From Heterodera schachtii (taxonomy: Eukaryota > Nematoda > Chromadorea > Rhabditida > Heteroderidae): DNA of 64,000 nucleotides. Location of the stretch: NCBI GenBank assembly GCA_023374025.1, contig SIJG01000079.1, positions 434,001 through 498,000 on the forward strand. The letters are read 5' to 3'. This document shows, in pieces, positions 56,710 through 64,000 of the stretch. The translations under genes were made by a program, and so were the position numbers. Below the pieces are notes generated by a model. The model saw nothing but the letters and a program-made list of their open reading frames with translations. It did not search any database and had not been told where the DNA came from. Numbering within the stretch: position 1 is the first letter of the stretch; every line of letters starts with the position of its first letter.

Positions 56710-57003
56710 CAGCTGCACGCAATTTCGCTTTCCGACACGCGATTCCCGACATTTTGGGCCTCGGAATTCCGATTTCCTCTTTCCGAAAGTTTTTTGGTCT
56801 CGGAATGCTATCCTTGCGGAAGCATTCCATTTTGATCAGTGAAATTAATTTCCAGAAGTCTAAAATAACTTGAGGCCTACAAAAACCCAAAAACATAATA
56901 AATTATATTTGCTGTCTTTATCCCAGTTTTCAGAAAAATTTGTTTTTTTAATTTTTCCCCGAAATAGTCCGCAAATGTCCGTCCGCGAATATCTGGACGC
57001 GTA
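56710..57003. mobile_element. Right part of a second D-type transposon (D2)
   Basis: CGATTCCCGACATTTTGGGC, GTGAAATTAATTT, ACCCAAAAACA and the terminal TAGTCCGCAAATGTCCGTCCG follow the order of the right half of 34337-35192. The left part is not clearly recognisable upstream of 55904. Confidence 0.6.
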
Positions 57004-58470
57004 ATATTTATAGGGAGCACTAATTTTGGAAGTACGGTATTGAATTTAAACGGTACAAATAGATTTTGCGAATTAATAAATTGCAAAAATAAAAAAATAA
57101 AAAGTGTAAATATTTCTTTCGGTGGATCAAAAACCAATTGTTTAATAAACATTTTTAACCCTAATTTTTGATTAGGCTTCCCCGAGGGGCTGCAGAGTAA
57201 CCCTATCATCGCTACCGGTTTAATAGTAAACCGATAATAAAATGGAAGTCAATTAAACCGGTTATTTATATAACCGGAAAATACTAAAACGAAATAAATG
57301 AGTTTTGAAATGAAATACAATAAAACACAGTATAAAACATAAAATACCAAAAATACAAATCAAAAGAACCGAACAATTCATGGAGAAAAAACAGGAACGC
57401 GCAAAAGCAAGCAGAAAACCGGAAAAAATATAAATGAAAAATGCAAAATACTCGGATTATTGCAGAGATAACATTTTTAGAACAAAAGTTAATTATTGCA
57501 GAATAAATAATTTATGAATTTTGTGCTTTTTAAAAATAAAAAATACCAAGCAATAAAAAGTATAAAAAAAAATTACAAAAAAAAAATTTGAAAACAAATT
57601 TGAAAAGTTGTTAATTTTAAGAAATAAATAAATAAAAATAAAATTAGGAAAATCTTTTATTATTTATTTAAATAACGTATTCAATTTCTATTCAAATTGA
57701 AAACTCTACCCAAACCAAATTATAATAATGGAATAGAAGACGGAAAAATTAAAAATACCAAGAAATAAAAAACTTAATTGAATAAACTGAAAAAATTAAA
57801 TAAATTAAACAACCAAAACAACAAACCAACGATTCTCTGATGAGAGATGCGAGGAAGATATCGTCGTCACGCGTTGTATTATTAGTAAAAAAAAGTAAAA
57901 AAAGTACAGAAAATAATTAACGAAAAATCAATTCTTGAATTAATTACTATATTTACAATTAGCAAAAAGCAAGCAACAATATTTGCCAAAAAACAGCTTT
58001 AAGATCCCCAAAAATATATGATATAAATTCATTTTAAATCTTAAATTTAATTTGTAAGGGAATTTAAAAAGAATTTAATTGAATAGCATATAATATGTTG
58101 CGTAGAATATTAAATAGAATAAATATATCGTTAATTATTTTATAGTTTAATAAGAATAAAAGATATTAATTTAGAAATAATTTAGGTCTTTTTATAGCTC
58201 TTTTTCTTTTTTCTTTTTTTTCACGGTTTTCTAATATTTTGACCAAAAAATCATCATTTTAAAATTTTATTTATATATTTTGGTTTTTGTACATTTCTCC
58301 TACATATTTGTGTGTATATTTGACCACTTTTTATGAATGTTTTTGACAGCTCAACTAATTAAAAGAAAAATAATAATAAAACACAAATATAAAATGAATT
58401 TCAAACCAAAAAATAAAATAAATGAGAATTAGGTGTAGAACACAAAAAGTAACTCGCCCGGTGGGACTCA
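57004..58470. other. AT-rich intergenic DNA
   Basis: AT-rich; CCCCGAGGGGCTGCAGAG then TAACCCTA at 57180-57206 looks like a decayed right end of a TAGGGTT-type element. Two AACCGGTT motifs follow (57215-57280). No gene supported. Confidence 0.5.
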
Positions 58471-58477
58471 AACTCAC

Positions 58478-59107
58478 GGCCTTTGGGTAATACTGACTTT
58501 TACTGGTCCCATAAAAAAAAAAGAATAAAAAGGCTATTTTTTTACGATTATTCGTTCTATTAGTGGGTTATCGGGGCCGCTGATCACGAATATGATATCC
58601 ATTTCGACCAATTCCTAAACCCGGACCCGAATTCAAACATAAAATCGAAAATTCAAATTTTCAAAATTTAGATTTATGTTTCGAAAAGGGTTTAAATGCA
58701 CGGAAGCAAACCGAAAGCCATAATTCCTGCAATAAAAAATAAATATAAGCATTTTTAAGACGAAAAGTTCGAAATTCTTTAATTTGTGAACTTTCTATTT
58801 TTTGTTCGAATTTGAGTCCGGGCTTAGGAATTAGTCGAAATGAATGACATATTCTTGATTAGCGACCCCGATAACCCCATAAAACATTTTTGACTATAAT
58901 TTAACAAAAATGAAAAAAAAAACTTGATGAAAAATCATAGACTTGAAAAAAATCATAGATTAGATGATGTCATGTGACAATTCTGATCTCATATTCGTGA
59001 TCAGCGGCCCCGATAACCCCCGAGTAGAACGAATAATCGTAAAAAACCGCGTTTTTATTCTCTTTTTTTATGGGACCAGTAAAAGTCAGTATTACCCGGC
59101 CTTTGTG
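58478..59107. repeat. Compound foldback repeat
   Basis: The left arm 58478-58596 is inverted at 58988-59107 (for example GGGTTATCGGGGCCGCTGATC against its complement; GACTTTTACTGGTCCCAT against its complement). A neighbouring inner stretch 58565-58672 is also inverted at 58770-58878 (AATTCCTAAACCCGGAC against GTCCGGGCTTAGGAATT). A third related piece lies at about 60635-60700. Outside the left arm, CGGTGGGACTCAAACTC looks like a minus-strand tRNA T-arm. No target duplication found. Confidence 0.75.
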
Positions 59108-59109
59108 GG

Positions 59110-60234
59110 TTTGGATCGAAAAAAAGTTGGATTTGTTTCGGATTGGGACGATTAAAAAAGTTCAGTTGAGTTCTACAAAACGTTGTGGTTAAACATCAAA
59201 GCCTCAAAAGTTGTCATTATTTAAATTTGAGCAAAAAATAAGGCTTTTTAGAAAATTTTCCATCTGCCATCCCTGTCGTTTATCGGCACTTTTAAATTTT
59301 ATAATAAAATTAGTAAATAATTGAAGTTTTTAAAAAATGAAAAACCAAAACAATTAAGAATGCTAATAAAAAATTAAACAACCCCAAGGGCATCTCTTTT
59401 TAAATTCAAAGAAACCTAATTAAAAAAATTCTTTGAATATTTTTCGGTAAAGCAAAAAAAAAAAGAAGAAAAACCAGCAATTATGAAGGGTGTAAATCAT
59501 TTCCTCCGATAGAAGACAAAAAAAAATTAAAATTATACAAAAAACATTTGAATTAGCTTATCTTATATTTATTGAAGAGTTTTACGTTTTTCTATTTTGG
59601 AAAAAAAATTTTTGAATTTGAGTGCATTTTGTTAACAGGTATTGTTCAAAAAAGGACAAATTTACCTAGAAGCTGGACCGGGCCTTGGTTTTTCCTGGGT
59701 CCAATAGGTCAGTCTTCGGAAACCTGGGGTTTTCCTTGACCTGGATTTCCTGGGTTATTTCTAATCTTTTTTATTGTAAGCCTTTGATTAAGAAATAAGT
59801 TAAATTTTGCTTTTTTTTTTCACGGCGGCGCCTGTCGGCGCCGCTGGCTTGATCATTAAATGTTTTTTTATTCTTTTTTACTGTTTAGAGTCTCCTGGGA
59901 TTCTTTATTTACTTAAAATCCTCAAAATGTGTCCTTTTTGGACAAAATCTATTATAAATCCCCTTTAAATTTCAAAATAAATTCACCAATTTCCAATGAT
60001 CTCAAGTTTTTCCTTTTTTAATAAAACCAAAATGCTCAAATTCTTTGATTTTAGAATCGCAAAAACTTGTTTTTGTTTTTTCGCCAAAGAAATCAAAAAA
60101 AATTATATTTTTAAATTATGACGGTAGAAAAGAATCAAATATTTACAAATAGACAAAAACACGAATTCGTGCTTTTTTTATATACCTTTGTATTTTAATT
60201 TTTAGCAAAATTATTATTTTTCATAATGTAGACA
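59110..60234. other. Mixed repeat DNA, no gene seen
   Basis: Includes GCCATCCCTG at about 59269 (right-end-like, unpaired), a stretch rich in CCTGGGT/CCTGGA (59660-59760) and a GC palindrome variant (59822-59847). Confidence 0.5.
59822..59847. repeat. GC palindrome module, variant
   Basis: ACGGCGGCGCCTGTCGGCG then CCGCTGG. Closer to a perfect palindrome than the others. No surrounding inverted ends found. Confidence 0.7.
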
Positions 60235-60323
60235 GGCTATTCTGTTGAACAAATTGACGCTATACTTGACGAAGTGCGCTTGAACACGAACCCATTGACT
60301 TTGCAACAAAAACCACACGAGTA
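60235..60323 (+). CDS. Possible upstream exon of the Fic gene
   Basis: After an AG at about 60232 the frame reads TGYSVEQIDAILDEVRLNTN then PLTLQQKPHE to a GTAATTTT donor. It is more coding-like than the surrounding DNA and lies about 900 bases upstream of the Fic exon on the same strand. No motif proves the link. Confidence 0.35.
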
Positions 60324-61224
60324 ATTTTTTTGAATATTTAAAAAGGGATAATTTCTTATTTTGAGCAATTTAAAAAAACTGCATTTTATTAATTAGTTAT
60401 TTTAAAGGGGTTGGTTTTTGTTCTCAGGATGTTGTCGGCTTGGAGCGGCTGTTTTTTTTTTTTGCTTTTCACCTTTTTTCAATTTGATTTTTTTTTAAAT
60501 CGCCGCCAGGGATTTCGTCAGAATAATATTTTTTCCTTAAAAATATCGAGGGTAATTTGCCGTTGATACCCCATCTTTGAAAAAAATATTTGTTGTTTTC
60601 AAAGTTCACGAAAACATGTTTCAGAGATTTTCGGGGTCGCTGATCACGATCGGACCAACTCCGAACCCCTGACTCGAACTCGAACAAAAAGCCGAAAATT
60701 AAAATTTTTCGCATTTTGCTTAAAAATGGTTTAGATTTTTTGATTGAATTCATGATGACTTTTAGTTGGTTTCGTTGTTTTAAACCGGTTTTGAACCAAA
60801 AACTTGAATTTTGAAAACAAAAACTTTTCATATAAAGTGGTGTACCAACGGCAATATATAAATTTTAGGTGCAATTTCATGAGTTAAACCGGTTAAAACC
60901 GGTTTTATGATTTTCCGCACCTCGGCAGTGTTTTTGAAAAATAATTTTTCATTTGAGATGCAATATTCATTCAGTGATAAAAAAATTGTTGTTTCATTAA
61001 AAAATTTAATATAAATTTTTTTTTTAAATATTTTACACTTAAATTTTTTTTTAAATATTTTACACTTACATTTTTAACATTGTTTATTTCACTATTATGT
61101 GTTCAATTAAAATGATGGAATTATATCCGTGAATTTAAAACGTTTCAGGACATAATTTAATCAAAATAAATTGCTCGACTGTTTCCTGGCTTTGGTTAAC
61201 CCACGGACATAATTTATTTTTCAG

Positions 61225-62063
61225 CATCTTAATGCGATCCACGCACACATCATGGCGGAACACCTGTCTGCTGGAAAAATTCGCGATCACGGAGTGAACG
61301 TGGTATCTGCCGATGGATTCACCGGGCACCACTACCTTCGCACGTTCTACAACTGATGCCCGATTTGTGCGACAATCTGAACAAAACGATGCAGCATGTC
61401 AAGAAAAGAACCTTTGAAGCATTGGCAGTTGTTGGGTGGTTCACCACCAATTGGTAATATAAATGAATAAATGTTTGGATCGGAGAATATAAAATTGGAC
61501 ATAAATGATGAAGGCGCATTTTTGCTGGCAAAAATATGTACAAAAAGTGCTAAAATATATATATATATATATGTAAAAAAAATCCTGAATTCGTAAAGAG
61601 TGAAACAGGCATTATACCATAAAATTACCCAAAAGGCTTATTTAAATCAATTTTTTGTATTTTATAAAAACTAGTTTTTGGTATCTTTTTTTTAAATTTT
61701 AGAGGTACATGTTCAAAAAAATAAAAATAAATTTTTCACAAAAAATTTTTAATTTAGGGAAAAATGCTCAAAAATCCAAACTATGTACCAAATATGTATA
61801 AAACCCCCGAAATATATATAAAAACGCAAATTTCACGGAAATCCTGTTCTATAGGTGTGGTCCCACCCGTGGAATAATGGAAATGGCCGAAGCGCCCGTG
61901 TGGTTATGAATTCTGTGTTGGTGCAGGCGGGCCTCAACACTTTGGTGCTCCAGCCGCAAGCACGTCAAAATTACGACAACTTCCTTCAACTCGCAAATTT
62001 GGGCGATCTCAGAACATTTATTAATTTTCTCATGCTTCAATATCAGTCATTGGGTTGGTCTAT
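61225..62063 (+). pseudogene. Fic-domain protein (AMP-transferase type), apparently frameshifted
   Basis: Fic proteins transfer AMP (or related groups) to Ser, Thr or Tyr of target proteins; animals usually have one ER-resident FICD/FIC-1. Exon 1 (61225-61453, after TTTTTCAG) reads HLNAIHAHIMAEHLSAGKIR then DHGVNVV, a normal Fic N-part. Near 61318-61325 the frame must shift by one base to continue as QLMPDLCDNLNKTM and FEALAVVGWFTTN. Exon 2 (from 61855, after TTCTATAG) holds the catalytic HPWNNGNGRSAR at 61864-61899, matching HPF-x-[DN]-GNGR-xx-R with Trp for Phe, then SVLVQAGLNTLVLQPQARQN. The exon 1-2 phases also disagree by one base. Most likely a pseudogene or a sequence error. No auto-inhibitory motif seen. 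Confidence 0.68.
61454..61854 (+). other. Intron between Fic exons
   Basis: GTAATA to TTCTATAG, 401 bases, AT-rich, with an (AT)n tract at about 61553-61572. Confidence 0.55.
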
Positions 62064-62189
62064 TTTTTTAGGCTTTTGAACAAATCAATTTAATATAAGA
62101 GAGAGTCGAGTTTTACTCGTTTGATTGCCGAAGCCCTAGGATTTAATTTTTTCACATTTATTTCATTTTCCCATTTAATTCCCTTTTAC
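62064..62189. other. Short gap between the Fic gene and the minus-strand exon
   Basis: No feature seen. The two genes would be convergent. Confidence 0.4.
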
Positions 62190-62390
62190 TGATTGTACCA
62201 CGCTTCCCAACGATAATTGATCGATCACATTCATTTCATCGCTTTTTACACCATTTAGTAAGTTAACTGTCCTCAGTCGTTCCAGAGAATAAAGCCACAT
62301 TTGTCTATTGTGTGTGTCCATCAAGAGTGTGATGGGATTCCCGGTCTTGATCAACAAATGGAGCCCCTCCTTCGGGAATATATGGCAACC
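62190..62390 (-). CDS. Exon of an unrecognised gene
   Basis: Between CTCTAG at the 62391 side and a GTAAAA donor at 62189, the minus strand reads FPKEGLHLLIKTGNPITLLM and DTHNRQMWLYSLERLRTVN, ending SLGSVVQS. Composition and length look like a true nematode exon, and the alternating hydrophobic/Trp pattern could be part of a beta-propeller, but I do not recognise the family. If the donor is unused a stop follows at about 62175. No confident partner exon; 62843-63063 does not join it in phase. Confidence 0.4.
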
Positions 62391-62842
62391 CTAGAGCTCC
62401 CCCAATTATTCCTCATTTCTAATTGGCTCCCAGCGTCCCAATAGACCACCCGCTGCGCGACGACGCGCTTCTTTAATAAAAGTAGTGATGGCATCTACCC
62501 TCTAATTTTTTAAAATAGTGCGGTGAAAATATGCTAGAAAGCAAAAAAAAAAGAATCAAAAATGTATTTTTAATTTGTTTTTGGAGCTTTGGATAGTAAG
62601 GGGTTTGTGTTAATATTTCATACTTCTTCCCCCCCCCCCCTCCGGTTGCACTTTATCTCTTATGATTTACGGATTCATTCTCAGAAGTACGATCGCCATA
62701 GTGAAGCGCAACAGAAGCCATTTACGGAGGAAGGCACCATTACTGAACGGACGGACGGACGGACAATTAACGCTGAAAACGAATTAAGTGTATCAATGCG
62801 ACTTAAATAAATGCTAGAGATTTTTATGTTAACATTACTTAC
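62391..62842. other. Intergenic or intronic DNA with C run and ACGG tandem
   Basis: C run at about 62631-62641 and a short (ACGG)n tract (62749-62764). Frames on either strand here look weak. Confidence 0.4.
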
Positions 62843-63063
62843 TGCCTTATCTTCTGCCTCTTTCTCTTTGTTTGAATCTTTTCCCACTGTTCAAATTTAT
62901 CGTATCCTACAATACATTTGCAGATTTTGTGACGCTTATTCAATTTGTTGTTTTTCCTATTTTGTTTGACGATCTCTGAACAGCACCGTTTCATCCAAAA
63001 TTCGGCCTTTGTTTTATTACTTTGTTTTTCCAAATGAGGCAACAATTGTTCCCCTAAATTCAC
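62843..63063 (-). CDS. Possible exon of an unrecognised gene
   Basis: The minus strand has an open frame with LGEQLLPHLEKQSNKTK, EFWMKRCCSEIVKQNRK and ICKCIVGYDKFEQWEKIQTK and a strong donor GTAAGTAATG at 62842. Lys/Asn-rich; no domain recognised. It may be a real exon or part of an old mobile-element ORF. Confidence 0.35.
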
Positions 63064-63540
63064 TTTCTCTTCCTTTTTTTACTTTGGTTGCATTGAACAC
63101 CGCCAAAATGAATTAACGAATGCCCCGGGGCAGATTTTGCTAATGAAGTAGAAAGTAAATACAAAAACTAATTATTTCACATATAAAAGAATCATTTTAT
63201 TTTCAATTTTTTACCAAAATAAATCAGCTTCAATCCACTCTTTCTTGCTCTCCTGAAAAGGCACCCTCTGGAACTCGTCTGAATTTTTTTTTTTGGCAAA
63301 CGAACAAATTAGGCGCTAATGAATAAAAATTTGGATATTTTAACAGAAATGGAAAGAAAAATGAAAAAATTGAATTCGAAGAAATCAAAATAAATAAGCT
63401 CAACATTCTCAATTCTAAATTTTTGATTGACCTAAACACATAACTGACCTGATAAAAGTGAAAGAAAGAGCAGAAAATTTACAAAAAATGGATTTTGTCT
63501 GAATGAACGTCACAAATTATCCCACGAAATGCTAGTGGGC
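63064..63540. other. No feature seen
   Basis: AT-rich with scattered short open frames on both strands, none convincing. Confidence 0.4.
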
Positions 63541-63541
63541 C

Positions 63542-63797
63542 AGGGATGGCGCGGCTTTATAATTTTCGACTTCAAATTTCAGCAATTTTTGAGGTAGGCT
63601 GTATTCCGATTTCAGAAAAATATTTTGATAATTGAATTCAAATTTTCTTTAGGGAAAAAGTCTAAAATTTAGCAAATTTTTCATATTAAGGGAGAAAATA
63701 TTGGGAAATGCCATCAGTAAACACCTGGTCCACTTCAGAAAATTGGCCAACAAAAGGCGCTGAGGAAATTTACACATTTCGGCAGTCCATCCCGGGC
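63542..63797. mobile_element. Decayed relative of the CAGGGATGG element family
   Basis: Starts CAGGGATGGCGCGGC, then ATTTTCGACTTC and TGTATTCCGATTTCAG, following the left half of 55912-56701 in order. A right-end-like CCATCCCG lies at 63789-63796. No target duplication is preserved and there is no GC palindrome. Confidence 0.5.
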
Positions 63798-64000
63798 ATA
63801 ATAACAAAAACATTAAAAAAAAATCAGAAAAATTCCGTTGCGAATGCGAAATATGCCAACGACAATGATCATAATGATGGCGTAAAAAACTGCTAGATTT
63901 TGCGCTGAATTTTTTGAATTTTGCGCGCTTGAACTGGATTTATCACTGATGTAGACGAACATTGGCCCAAAACAATCTGGACAATCGTCAGCAGAACGCT

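Noticed and set aside
55891..56896. Frames rich in FRFPISD or RKSEIGIPRP repeats
   Set aside because: They are translations of the tandem TTCCGATTTCCGA array in a transposon.
17900..59000. CRISPR array or bacterial insertion sequence
   Set aside because: The repeats are diverged, irregularly spaced and in eukaryotic DNA with spliced genes on both sides.

Overview
This is an AT-rich eukaryotic window with short introns (many 45-80 bases), TTTTCAG/TTTTAG-type 3' splice sites and two GC-AG introns, which points to a nematode. The best anchored gene resembles Caenorhabditis TMC-1 exon by exon. The GC-AG introns and general style suggest a plant-parasitic tylenchomorph, perhaps a cyst nematode; that placement is inference.

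Region 1 (85-1321): a non-autonomous DNA transposon with 15-base terminal inverted repeats and a perfect 8-bp target duplication. Region 2 (about 1490-16890, + strand): one large gene for a transmembrane channel-like (TMC) protein. I reconstructed 38 exons whose summed coding length (5307 bases) is divisible by three, giving 1768 residues. Two additional 5' exons (4510-4625 and 6039-6289) end in the same splice phase as exon 3 and can each join the common exon at 6600, suggesting three alternative N-termini. Region 3 (about 17-48 kb and 50-59 kb): very AT-rich DNA with almost no coding signal, made of diverged dispersed and duplicated blocks (short conserved cores in drifting AT spacer), broken by GC-rich non-autonomous transposons at 25070-25635, 29776-31422, 34337-35192, 40811-41193, 52322-53050 and 55912-56701, and by a compound foldback at 58478-59107. 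Region 4 (48731-49978, - strand): fragments of an Srg-type chemoreceptor in 7TM order, with junctions that do not all keep frame. Region 5 (60235-62063, + strand): a Fic (AMP-transferase) domain gene with the HPxxxGNGR motif but at least one frameshift. Region 6 (62190-63065, - strand): two exon-like pieces of unknown function.

The most interesting non-genic content is a set of elements with clear 8-bp target duplications (hAT-like), four of which carry the same internal GC palindrome although their ends and flanking simple repeats differ. One is a 1.65-kb nested palindrome with a GC-rich multi-stem hairpin at its centre; another sits inside an older repeat whose near-empty site is preserved 21 kb away.

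The genes show no operon or pathway link to each other. The TMC gene would act in sensory neurons or muscle as a mechanosensory or leak-channel subunit, the Srg-like receptor in chemosensory neurons if intact, and the Fic protein in protein AMPylation if intact.
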